DNA of 37,337 nucleotides, taken from assembly GCA_035527715.1 (NCBI GenBank), contig DATKZY010000109.1:1-37337 (forward strand), read 5' to 3'. Below, one piece after another: positions 17,331 to 25,384 of the stretch. Within the stretch, counting starts at the first letter, position 1, and every line of letters starts with the position of its first letter. The position numbers and the translations under genes were made by a program. The notes beneath the pieces are model-generated. The model was not told where the DNA came from. It did no database searches and worked only from the letters and a program-made list of their open reading frames with translations. Origin of the DNA: DSUN01 sp035527715 (GTDB lineage Bacteria > Planctomycetota > PUPC01 > DSUN01).

Positions 17331-18859
17331 GTTGGTTCCCCTTTCCCCACCTTCATCTCCAGTCGCCGCATCCGCGGCATGGCCCTTCCGCCGACGTGGA
17401 TGGTGAAGGTTGCGGGCGACTCGGTGATGCGCTCGGTGTGCGACCGGGCGGCCCGCCCCTCCCGCCAGGCATAGGTCACGTCGAGCCCCAGGCGCGGCAG
17501 CACTTCCGGGTTGGCGACGCGGACGGTCACGCGGTTTCGCCCGGGCACCAAGTAGGGGCGGGCGAACATGTTGTGCTGGAAGACGGCCCGAACCGACAGA
17601 GAGTCGAGCCCCGCCTTGTCGGGCTCCCCGCGCGTGCGGCACTGGGCGCGCACCCAGAAGTCCCGCATCCCCCGCACGTGGTCCCTCAGTTCCACCTCCG
17701 CCTCGACCTTGCCGGGCCGCCCTGCCTTCGCGTCCCAGACCTTCACCCAGGTCGCCCCGCCGTCGCACGAGACGTGGAGGCGGCTCACGTCGTCGCGGGC
17801 GGCGCGGCGAAACTCGGCGGCCAGGGTCGCGCTGGTGTAGACGTGCGGCGTGCTCATCTTGTAGATGAGGTCGGCCGCCCGTCTGCGCTTCTTGAGGCGA
17901 AGCTTCGGCATGCCCCGCTTCCAGCAGTGCCACTCGAGGCTGCTCGCCTCGAAGCCGCGCTTGAACCACTCGTCGCGGAACTTCGGGGCAAACACATGGA
18001 GGCCGTTGGCGTGGTAGCGGCAGGTGCGAACCCCATTGATGGTCTTGGCGTAGGGCTTCCAGCAGGGGTAGTTGAGCCTGTCCCGCCTGTCCACCTCGAC
18101 GCCACACCAGTGGTGGGGCGGGAGGTGCTCGGGGTTCACGCCGATGCAGTTGTACTCGCCCTCCAGGTTGTCCCACAGGAAGACCACCCGCTCGCCGACC
18201 CGGAGCGACCAGTCGGGCTGGTAGAGGGGTTGACGCGGGTTCCAGGTGGGCTTGGATTGCCCGGCCCGTGCGGCGATGAAGCCCATGTCGTCGCCCAGGC
18301 GTCTGCACTCGGCGATATAGGCCGCCATGCGGGGCACGAGCCGCGCGACGTCCTCGTAGAAGACCCGGCCGCAGGGGAGGAAGGTGGGCGCCGCGCGCCC
18401 CTCGGCGGCGGCCTGGGTCAGGACGGTCGGGTCCTCGGCGATCTCGGCCAGGCTGGCGACGGTGCCGTCGGTCCGGCTGCGGACGTAGGCGCCGATGAGG
18501 GGGTCGAACCAGTGGTGCTTGCCGCCGTAGAACGCCTGGGCGGTGCCGTGGCCGGGCATGCCCCAGATCCTGCTCTCGATCCCCGCCGCCTGCCAGAGGG
18601 CGACGAGCACCATCATCTGCTGCGTGCAGAAGCTGTAGCCGTAGGTGTTGATGAGGCGGAGCGGGTCGAGGTCGAAATGCTCGTCGACCCGCTCGCTCCG
18701 CTCGCGATAGTGGAACATCACGCGGCGGGTGTACTCATACAGGGCAATAGCCTTCTCCTCATCGCCCATCCCCGCCCGGCACACGCCGGCGACGATGGCC
18801 TCCAGGCTGTGGGTGGCGACCGACCGGTCGGTCGTGATCCGCGGCGCGATGACGTCCAC
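17327..18859 (-). CDS. Transglutaminase-like protein
   Basis: A 510-residue protein whose N-terminal third is a transglutaminase-like papain-fold domain. The expected triad is visible: Cys78 in YGYSFCTQQ, His104 in MPGHGTAQAF and Asp119 in KHHWFDP. Residues 330-510 look like two Ig-like beta domains (CDGGATWVKVW, VPGRNRVTVRVAN). In bacteria such domains usually cleave or modify peptides rather than cross-link them. There is no signal peptide. The start is a GTG at 18859 with GGAGGA seven bases upstream; it heads the leftward operon with GH20 and the DUF6785 transporter, from a promoter at 18889-18917. Its role with amino-sugar hydrolysis is inferred from the operon. Confidence 0.82.
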   Translation of the reverse strand: MDVIAPRITTDRSVATHSLEAIVAGVCRAGMGDEEKAIALYEYTRRVMFHYRERSERVDEHFDLDPLRLINTYGYSFCTQQMMVLVALWQAAGIESRIWGMPGHGTAQAFYGGKHHWFDPLIGAYVRSRTDGTVASLAEIAEDPTVLTQAAAEGRAAPTFLPCGRVFYEDVARLVPRMAAYIAECRRLGDDMGFIAARAGQSKPTWNPRQPLYQPDWSLRVGERVVFLWDNLEGEYNCIGVNPEHLPPHHWCGVEVDRRDRLNYPCWKPYAKTINGVRTCRYHANGLHVFAPKFRDEWFKRGFEASSLEWHCWKRGMPKLRLKKRRRAADLIYKMSTPHVYTSATLAAEFRRAARDDVSRLHVSCDGGATWVKVWDAKAGRPGKVEAEVELRDHVRGMRDFWVRAQCRTRGEPDKAGLDSLSVRAVFQHNMFARPYLVPGRNRVTVRVANPEVLPRLGLDVTYAWREGRAARSHTERITESPATFTIHVGGRAMPRMRRLEMKVGKGEPT

Positions 18860-18888
18860 GAAGCGTCCTCCACGAGCTTTCCGCTGCT

Positions 18889-18917
18889 ATGGTATCCTGC
18901 GCGTCCTGGGCGATCAA
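18889..18917 (-). promoter_or_regulatory. Promoter of the transglutaminase/GH20/DUF6785 operon
   Basis: Reading leftward, TTGATC (18917-18912), a 17-bp spacer and TACCAT (18894-18889) lie 30 bp before the GTG start. Confidence 0.6.
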
Positions 18918-19027
18918 GGCCGCGTCTCGGCCCCCGTCCAGAATGGCAGGCTCATCCTCTTCAGCAAGGACAGGTTCGAGGGACATCCTACGGACTTACG
19001 GCGGCGGAGCGGCGAGGGTGAAGGCTC

Positions 19028-19056
19028 TTGACAGCGCAGGCCCCTCAGCGTACGAT
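19028..19056 (+). promoter_or_regulatory. Promoter of the sulfatase locus
   Basis: TTGACA (19028-19033), a 17-bp spacer and TACGAT (19051-19056) lie about 80 bp before the first gene of the rightward locus, leaving a leader long enough for regulation. No riboswitch fold is evident. Confidence 0.7.
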
Positions 19057-19137
19057 GCGGGCAATGGCGAGGCTCGCCCGTGTCGGCGTGTCGGACGCGC
19101 GGTACCACGTGACTTCAGCCCTTGAGGAGTGCAGCAG

Positions 19138-20151
19138 GTGAAAGTGTCTATGTGGTACAACAACCGGGATATTCGCATCGAAGAGGTGCCCACTCCGAAG
19201 CCCGGCCCGAAGGAAATGTTGGCTAAGGTGATGTCGTGCGGCATCTGCGGAAGCGATATCGTTGAATGGTATCGGTTGCCCAGGGCACCCCTCGTGCAAG
19301 GCCACGAGCTCGGCGCGGAGGTCGTCGAAGTTGGGGACTCCCTGACAAGATACAAACCGGGCGATCGGGTATTCATCGCACCAAAGGTGCCGTGCCTGAA
19401 ATGCCACTATTGCAGAGAAGGTCACTATCCTCAGTGCTCAGCCGTCAAAGAAAGGCTGCCCGGCGCATTTGCGGAATATGTGTTGGTACCCGAGCTCCTC
19501 GTGGAAAACGGAACACTTCTGCTGCCGGACAACGTCACCTACGATCAGAGCACGTTTGTCGAACCGCTGGCCTGCGCCGTCAGGGCTCAACGGCTGGCCA
19601 ACCTGGGAGAAGGCAAGAGCGTGATGGTCCTGGGCTGTGGCATGTCCGGATTGCTTCACGTGAAGCTGGCTCATGCGCGAAACGCCCGAGTCATTGCGTC
19701 CGATATCAATCCCAACCGGCTGGCCTTTGCACAGAAGTTCGGTGCAGCGATTACCGTCAACGCCGCCGAGAACGTCGCGGAGCGCCTGGTCGCAGAAACA
19801 GGAAGGTTGGCTGACGTGGTGATCTTGTGCACGTCTGCCATGTCTGCGGTGGAAGACGCCTGGAAGTGCGTAGATCAAGGAGGGACGGTCGTTGTCTTTG
19901 CCGTTCCCGGTCCGGACAAGGCCGTCGTCGTGCCCTTGAACGACTTCTGGCGGAAAGAGATTACAATTCTCACGTCGTATTATTGCGGCCCGCCGGATTG
20001 GGAAGAATCGCTGCAACTGATCGCATCGGGCAGAATCGTGGTGGACGACATGATCACACACACCCTGCCGCTACGCGAGGCGGCGAAAGGCTTCCGACTT
20101 GTCCTGGGAGGGGAAGAGTCGCTGAAAGTCGTGATCAGGCCCAATGAGTAG
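19138..20151 (+). CDS. Zinc-dependent sugar/polyol dehydrogenase (MDR)
   Basis: A 337-residue medium-chain dehydrogenase of the sorbitol/threonine dehydrogenase branch. The catalytic zinc site is Cys37, His56-Glu57 (QGHE) and Glu142; the structural zinc is Cys86, Cys89, Cys92, Cys100. The Rossmann motif GCGMSG (166-171) and Asp189 indicate NAD. It should oxidise a sugar or polyol hydroxyl, likely a product of the adjacent glycan-cutting genes. Two GTG starts are close; the one at 19138 has GAGGAG at 8-9 bases, so it is preferred to 19129. The gene has clearly lower GC and less biased third positions than the neighbours at 13-18 kb, which suggests different ancestry. Confidence 0.9.
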   Translation: MKVSMWYNNRDIRIEEVPTPKPGPKEMLAKVMSCGICGSDIVEWYRLPRAPLVQGHELGAEVVEVGDSLTRYKPGDRVFIAPKVPCLKCHYCREGHYPQCSAVKERLPGAFAEYVLVPELLVENGTLLLPDNVTYDQSTFVEPLACAVRAQRLANLGEGKSVMVLGCGMSGLLHVKLAHARNARVIASDINPNRLAFAQKFGAAITVNAAENVAERLVAETGRLADVVILCTSAMSAVEDAWKCVDQGGTVVVFAVPGPDKAVVVPLNDFWRKEITILTSYYCGPPDWEESLQLIASGRIVVDDMITHTLPLREAAKGFRLVLGGEESLKVVIRPNE

Positions 20152-20172
20152 GCAGCAGTCTGGAGAAGCGAA

Positions 20173-20664
20173 ATGGACTTGTTGCACGTGGCGCTCACGT
20201 CCAGTTCTGAGGATAGGGCAGACGGGTTCTACGTTGACTTGCTTGGCTTGAAGAAGGCCGAGCCCAAGGTCCTGGCAGCGGAGATTTCCCGAGCGATTTT
20301 TGGCATCGGCCACGAGTTGACGGTCATCAACTACACCGGGGGGGCGGCTCACTTCGAAGTGTTTGTTTGCCGCGCGGCGCCCACGCCGGCAGGACACATC
20401 GAACACGCTTGTATCGCGGTGGAGAACCTGCCTGAGTTCTTGCGGAGATGCGAGAAAGTCCAGGTTGAGATCATCCGCGTTCCCAAAGGCGAGTCGCTAA
20501 TCACGTTCATCAAGGACGCCGACGGCAATCTGTTTGAGATCAAGGAAAAGCAGGAAGGCCCGGCGGCAGTGGCGCTGGCTGCGCTGTTGCCCGGTGGTGT
20601 CGGCTTCGCCCGAGGCGGCCAGGTTGGTGAGAAGGGGAAGGACACTCTCCATGAATCGCCGTGA
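20173..20664 (+). CDS. VOC-family metalloprotein (glyoxalase fold)
   Basis: A 163-residue vicinal-oxygen-chelate protein. Metal ligands in the expected places are His5 (LLHVALT), a Glu in HFEVFV, His in HIEHACIAV and Glu in GNLFEIKEK. VOC proteins include glyoxalases, epimerases and dioxygenases, so the reaction is open; near a sugar dehydrogenase an isomerase or lyase step is plausible. GGAGA precedes the ATG. It follows the dehydrogenase by 21 bases and overlaps the sulfatase gene by 14, with the last 25 codons running on past the domain. Composition matches the dehydrogenase. Confidence 0.85.
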   Translation: MDLLHVALTSSSEDRADGFYVDLLGLKKAEPKVLAAEISRAIFGIGHELTVINYTGGAAHFEVFVCRAAPTPAGHIEHACIAVENLPEFLRRCEKVQVEIIRVPKGESLITFIKDADGNLFEIKEKQEGPAAVALAALLPGGVGFARGGQVGEKGKDTLHESP

Positions 20665-22024
20665 GTTCCTCAAGAGCGGCACCGCGACGTTGGCCTTGGG
20701 GGTGAGCGGCTGCGCCGGGACAGCGCTCCGCCCTGACGTGCGCTCCGGGAACCCGAACATCATCCTGTGCATGACCGATGACCAGGGCTGGGGCGACGTG
20801 AGCTACAACGGCCTGAAGCAGATCCAGACGCCCGCTCTGGACGCCATGGCCGCCGCGGGCGTGCGGTTCGACCGCTTCTACGCCGCGCACCCGAGTTGCT
20901 CGCCCACGCGGGCCAGCGTGATGACGGGCCGCCATCCCAACCGCATGGGATGCTTCTGGCCGGGCATGCCCCTGCGAGCGCAGGAAGTCACCATCGCGCA
21001 GGCCGTGAAGAGGGCTGGCTATGCCACCGGGCATTTCGGGAAATGGCATCTGAACGGGGTGGCCGGCTACGGCAAACCGATTGCCGCCTCCGACCCGCTC
21101 GGTCCCGGCCGCTTTGGCTTCGACGAGTGGTTCTCGGTCTCCAACTGGTTCGACAGGGACTGGACCTTCAGCCACAATGGCGAGAGCGTGAAAGTCCCCG
21201 GCGACGGCTCGGACGCCATCGTCGGCGAGGCCCTGAAGTTCATCGGTGATGTTGCGGGCCAGAGCAAGCCTTTCCTTGCGGTCATCTGGTTCGGCAATCC
21301 GCACGCTCCGCACAAGCCGATGCCCGAGGATCTCAAGGCGGCCGGCGGCTCGCCGTACTATGGCGAGATCGTAGGGATCGATCGCAGCATGGGCACCCTG
21401 CGTAGCGGGTTGCGCAAGCTGGGCATCGCCGATAACACGCTGCTCTGGTTCTGTAGCGACAACGGCGCATGGTTCGACCCCGCCGCCCCGTCCGCCCATG
21501 GCTCGAACGGTCCATTCCGCGGCCGCAAGGGCGACGTGTGGGAGGGCGGCATCCGCGTGCCCGGCCTCGTCGAGTGGCCCGCGCGGATCAGGCGGCCCTT
21601 CGTAACCGAGGTGGCTGCCTGCACCAGTGACATCTACCCGACCATCGTGGACATCCTGAAGCTAAGGGTCCCCAACCAGGTGGAACCGCTCGACGGGATC
21701 AGCCTGGTGCCCCTCCTGGACGGGGAGATGAAGGAAAGGCCGCGCCCCATCGGCTTCTGGCAGTACGACGACAGCAGGCAAACCATGGACACGGATTCCG
21801 GCCCTTCGGCCTGGAACGACAACCGCTACAAGCTCGTCAAGAGCGCTCCCAACCAGTGGGAGCTTTACGACCTGACGGTTGACCCATCGGAGCGCACCGA
21901 CCTGGCCACCAAGCACCCGGAGATCGTCAACCGGATGAAGGCGGAGTTGGAGAGCTGGCAGCAGTCGGTGCTGCGGAGCTTCCACGGCGAGGACTGCAAG
22001 GGCAAGTCGTCCGTGCAGCGGTGA
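20651..22024 (+). CDS. Arylsulfatase, Tat lipoprotein (family S1)
   Basis: A 457-residue type I sulfatase. The N-terminus has a twin-arginine motif (NRREFLK) and a lipobox-like VSGC at 18-21, so it is probably a Tat-exported lipoprotein. The formylglycine site CSPTR spans 83-87, with Asp43-Asp44 as metal ligands and the usual TGRHPNR after the active site; GKWHLNG, DNGAWFDP and the C-terminal YDLTVDPSERTDL are further family marks. It would remove sulfate esters from a polysaccharide at the cell surface. It needs the sulfatase-maturing enzyme, which is not in this window. The start at 20651 lies within the VOC gene, downstream of GGGGAAGGA. Confidence 0.95.
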   Translation: MNRREFLKSGTATLALGVSGCAGTALRPDVRSGNPNIILCMTDDQGWGDVSYNGLKQIQTPALDAMAAAGVRFDRFYAAHPSCSPTRASVMTGRHPNRMGCFWPGMPLRAQEVTIAQAVKRAGYATGHFGKWHLNGVAGYGKPIAASDPLGPGRFGFDEWFSVSNWFDRDWTFSHNGESVKVPGDGSDAIVGEALKFIGDVAGQSKPFLAVIWFGNPHAPHKPMPEDLKAAGGSPYYGEIVGIDRSMGTLRSGLRKLGIADNTLLWFCSDNGAWFDPAAPSAHGSNGPFRGRKGDVWEGGIRVPGLVEWPARIRRPFVTEVAACTSDIYPTIVDILKLRVPNQVEPLDGISLVPLLDGEMKERPRPIGFWQYDDSRQTMDTDSGPSAWNDNRYKLVKSAPNQWELYDLTVDPSERTDLATKHPEIVNRMKAELESWQQSVLRSFHGEDCKGKSSVQR

Positions 22025-22058
22025 GACCGCGGGTGGGTGGCCACGGAGGAGGAGACAG

Positions 22059-23069
22059 ATGAGATTGGGAAGAGTCGGTCGGCACGTGGCGATCACGATC
22101 GCTACCGTTCTGGTGCCGCTGTTGCAGGTTGGGTGTGCGCACGCTGGATCTGCACGGGCGGCATCTGTGCCGGCGAAGAGCGGGCTGCTGAAGGTCTTCA
22201 TCCTGGCCGGGCAGTCGAATATGGAGGGGCACGGGGTCATCGCGGGGCCACAGAAGGGAACGCTGGAAACCCTGTCCAAGGACCCGGCCTCCGCAGCCCG
22301 CTACAGCCACCTTCTGGACAAGGATGGGAAGTGGATCGTGCGCGATGACGTTTGGGTGTCGTACTACGAGGCGAAGGGCCCGTTGGCCGTCGGCGGATTC
22401 GCGGCAAAGGGCTGCATCGGTCCCGAGCTTGGCTTCGGCTGGGCCGTCGGCGACTACCTCGACGACCAGGTGCTGCTGATCAAGTTCGGGCCGGGCGGCA
22501 CGAGTCTCGCCGGTCCCTGGCGGCCGCCCAGCTCCGGCGGCACGGTCGGTGACCAGTACCAGAACATGATCGCCAGCGTGAAGAAGAAGCTCGATGAGCT
22601 CAAGACGGATTTCCCGAGCTATGATGGCAAGGGATATGAGATCGTCGGTTTCGGCTGGCACCAGGGCTGGAACGACGGGTGCAGCATGAAGGACTCCCAG
22701 GAATACGAGAGGAACCTGGCCAACTTCATCCGCGACGTCCGCAAGGACCTCGGGGTGCCGAAGCTGCCGTTCATGATCGGCGGCAGCGGCTTCGGGGGAT
22801 GGGGGCAGACTATCGATCGCCGGCTGATGATCATGAAGGCACAAGCCACCGTGGCCCAGTGCGACGAGTTCAAAGACACTGTTCGATACGTCGAGACCCG
22901 GGGGTTCTTCCTGGACGGGGATGTCTCGCCGCACAAGTTCCGGTATCATTGGTGCGGCAATGCGGAGACGCACTACCTGATCGGCGACGGCATGGGCAAG
23001 GCAATAGTGGAACTGCTCGGCGGCCCGAAGGCCCCAGCCAACCCGACGGGTCCTTCCGAGGCGAAATGA
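22059..23069 (+). CDS. SGNH esterase, sialate O-acetylesterase-like
   Basis: A 336-residue exported SGNH hydrolase of the SASA (sialate O-acetylesterase-like) type. An N-terminal hydrophobic segment ends at QVGC (Cys26), a weak lipobox. Block I is ILAGQSNMEG with nucleophile Ser53; the Asn block is GWHQGWNDG in mid-protein; the C-terminal HWCGNAETHYLIG carries the His. These enzymes remove acetyl groups from carbohydrates. A strong GGAGGAGGAG precedes the ATG by about seven bases. It lies 34 bases after the sulfatase and ends ten bases before the beta-helix gene, so the group is one transcription unit aimed at a decorated glycan. Confidence 0.87.
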   Translation: MRLGRVGRHVAITIATVLVPLLQVGCAHAGSARAASVPAKSGLLKVFILAGQSNMEGHGVIAGPQKGTLETLSKDPASAARYSHLLDKDGKWIVRDDVWVSYYEAKGPLAVGGFAAKGCIGPELGFGWAVGDYLDDQVLLIKFGPGGTSLAGPWRPPSSGGTVGDQYQNMIASVKKKLDELKTDFPSYDGKGYEIVGFGWHQGWNDGCSMKDSQEYERNLANFIRDVRKDLGVPKLPFMIGGSGFGGWGQTIDRRLMIMKAQATVAQCDEFKDTVRYVETRGFFLDGDVSPHKFRYHWCGNAETHYLIGDGMGKAIVELLGGPKAPANPTGPSEAK

Positions 23070-23079
23070 GGAGGAAGCC

Positions 23080-24798
23080 TTGAGGAATCTGAGTGTCTTC
23101 CTGCTGGTGATGGCGGCTGGCGCTGCATCCGCCGGGGCCGCGAAGGCGGTAGAGCCCGTGAAGAGCGCCACCGCACCCAAGCGAACAACGCCAGCGACCT
23201 TCCACGTGAGCCAATCCTCAGGCAACGACAGTTGGACCGGGGAGGCCCCGACACCCGAGGGAACACGCGGGCCGTGGAAGACTCTGGCGCGGGCCTCGAC
23301 CGACTACATTCCCGGCGATCGCATCCTCCTGAAGTGCGGCGACACGTGGAATGAGGAGCTCCACCCCAAGGGAAGCGGAACACCCAGGAACCCCGTCACC
23401 ATCGGCTCGTATGGTGAGGGCAAGAAGCCCGTGATTGACCGGCAGGACTACAGGAAGGACCTGTTTGGCGTCCACTTGGCCGATCAGGCAGGCTACAAGA
23501 TCGTCGGGATCGAGTTCGCCAACTGCATGACCGGCATCTACGGGGAGTACTCCGACGGTTCCCCGACGCGGCGATTCATCTGGATCGAGGACTGCTATTT
23601 CCACGATTCGCTGCTGTACCAGCATTACGAGGATTATCCCAGGCGCAAGATCGGCCTGGGCATCTGCTTCTTCTCGCACGAGCGCGACAACAAGATCGTG
23701 CTGGCCGACATCACGATCAGGAATTGCGTGTTCCGCAGACTGGCCTCCGGCGTCTGGACCAACAGCCCGGACAACTTCAACAAGAATGCGTCCTTTATCT
23801 ACAACTTCGGGAACATGACCTTCGAAGGCTGCCTGTTTGAAGAAGGCTATCAATGGCAATTGGGGATACGCGGGGTGGACCGCGGGGCCGTGCGGAATTG
23901 CGTCACGCACGATATTGGCCGGGGGTTCCGGGCCTTCAACGGCGTGGCCGGGGCAATGTTCTTCCGTTGCAGGAATTGGGTCTTTGAGGATAGCGAATGG
24001 GGCTTTATTGACATCGGACAGGGCAGCGGGGATGGTGAGGCATTCGACTTCGAGGGCAACTGCGACCGCATGACCATGCGGAACTGCCTGTTCCACGACA
24101 CCGATGGCCCCGGTTTTCTGCTTTGCTGTTATGCCTCCGACGGAAACCCTAACAGGGGTATTCGCATGGAGAATTGCGTCCTGAACGGCAAGGCCAAGCG
24201 CCCTATCCGATTGCCCAGATGTGAAATCATCAACACGACGGATTGGAATGAAGTGACGTGGGAGAAATGCCGCTTCTATCTCTCGGAGGGAGAGGTCCTC
24301 ATGAGGGTGATGGACCCCGAGAAGGAGAAGAGGTCAAAGTTCGTTGATTGTTTGGTCAAGAACCTCAGCGACGCCTGCAGCACGCCGAATCTGGCCGCCA
24401 AGGCCAAGGCAACGGCGTCCTCGCAGGAGCCCGGCAACGAGGCGTCCAGGGCCACCGACCGGAAAGCGGCTACCTTCTGGAAGGCCGCCGCGTCCACAGA
24501 CCAGTGGCTCGAGCTTGATTTCGGCAAGCCCACGACCGTCAACGAATTCAGGATCAAAGAGGACACGTCCTCCTCGGTCATCCGCTATGTCATCGAGCTC
24601 TGGAGCGACAGGACTTCCCGGTGGGTGGGGTGCTTCAACGGCCGGGCCATCGGCCCCGACTTCATCGCTCCGATCGTCAGTCGGACCATACGAAAGGTGC
24701 GGTTGCTGGTCGTGAGGACAGACAATGGGAACCCCTGCATCAGCGAATTCGAGGCCTACAACGACACGACCAAGGCGCCTCGGGAGAAGAGGAAATGA
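23080..24798 (+). CDS. Right-handed beta-helix protein with F5/8C domain
   Basis: A 572-residue exported protein. A signal peptide (about 1-23) is followed by FHVSQSSGNDSWTG, the usual opening of parallel beta-helix proteins (DUF1565-like). Repeats with IWIEDCYF, ITIRNCVF, MTFEGCLF and MTMRNCLF mark the coils. Residues 434-562 form an F5/8 type C (discoidin) carbohydrate-binding domain (ATASSQ, EASRATDRKAATFWKAA, WLELDFGKP, IRKVRLLV). Beta-helix proteins of this kind are often polysaccharide lyases or hydrolases, but no catalytic set is evident. The start is TTG at 23080 with GAGGAAG upstream. GC is lower than in flanking genes. ATGA at the 3' end overlaps the broken gene that follows. Confidence 0.82.
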   Translation: MRNLSVFLLVMAAGAASAGAAKAVEPVKSATAPKRTTPATFHVSQSSGNDSWTGEAPTPEGTRGPWKTLARASTDYIPGDRILLKCGDTWNEELHPKGSGTPRNPVTIGSYGEGKKPVIDRQDYRKDLFGVHLADQAGYKIVGIEFANCMTGIYGEYSDGSPTRRFIWIEDCYFHDSLLYQHYEDYPRRKIGLGICFFSHERDNKIVLADITIRNCVFRRLASGVWTNSPDNFNKNASFIYNFGNMTFEGCLFEEGYQWQLGIRGVDRGAVRNCVTHDIGRGFRAFNGVAGAMFFRCRNWVFEDSEWGFIDIGQGSGDGEAFDFEGNCDRMTMRNCLFHDTDGPGFLLCCYASDGNPNRGIRMENCVLNGKAKRPIRLPRCEIINTTDWNEVTWEKCRFYLSEGEVLMRVMDPEKEKRSKFVDCLVKNLSDACSTPNLAAKAKATASSQEPGNEASRATDRKAATFWKAAASTDQWLELDFGKPTTVNEFRIKEDTSSSVIRYVIELWSDRTSRWVGCFNGRAIGPDFIAPIVSRTIRKVRLLVVRTDNGNPCISEFEAYNDTTKAPREKRK

Positions 24799-25232
24799 CA
24801 CCTGACCCGCAGGCTGGGAAAGATGGAAGGAAAGTGAGGAGCTTCTTACGGTACCGCTCTATTCGGCAACGCGCAATCCTCACGGTGGTCGGTCTGCTGT
24901 TGCTTGGGGGGCCCTTCGTCGGAGCCGCTGATTCGCGCGATGGCACGGCTTCGCATCGAGGAAGGCATCCCCTTGACGATGATGATGCTCAACCTGCGCG
25001 ACTGGGGCAGAGGATACATCATCCTGGAGGCCCTGGATGTCCTGAAGGAGTACCGCGGGGCGGCCAAGTCCGTGCTGCCCGAGCTGAAGGCACTGGAAGT
25101 GGAATTGCGCAAGATGAAGCCACAGCACGACAAACTCATGGAGGTTCTTGCCGCGATCGAGAACGACAAGACCCCCCCCCCAAGCTGATCAGCCTGAAAG
25201 ACTACCTGGGCAAGGACACAGGAAAGGAGTAG
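24795..25232 (+). pseudogene. Broken exported gene with internal deletion and frameshifts
   Basis: An ATG overlapping the beta-helix stop opens a frame with a clear signal peptide (LTVVGLLLLGGPFVGA). The frame is then lost. About 90 residues in the +1 frame (24904-25188) look like the C-terminal helical-repeat domain of a larger protein (PLIRAMARLRIEEGIPL, LNLRDWGRGYIILEAL, YRGAAKSVLPEL). A C10 run at about 25171-25180 restores the first frame for a closing KLISLKDYLGKDTGKE. The gene therefore has a lost middle part plus one homopolymer shift that may be a sequencing error. The next 150 bp (25234-25383) hold another start-less open stretch of 50 codons that I cannot identify. Confidence 0.65.
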
Positions 25233-25384
25233 GCGCCACATCCTCTCGCTCATCGAGGAAGCCATCCGCCGCGACATCCACTTGATCGCCCGCCTGCCCT
25301 ATGGCAATATTGCCGGGGGCGGCCGCGGCGCGCTGCTCCTGGCGGGTGCCAGGAACGGAGGGCCTCCCAGCAGAGGCAACTGAG

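Noticed and set aside
13128..17474. Open frame of over 1,400 codons antisense to the DUF6785 and GH20 genes
   Set aside because: It runs across two genes with recognised motifs and has low-complexity His/Arg/Asp composition without any domain.
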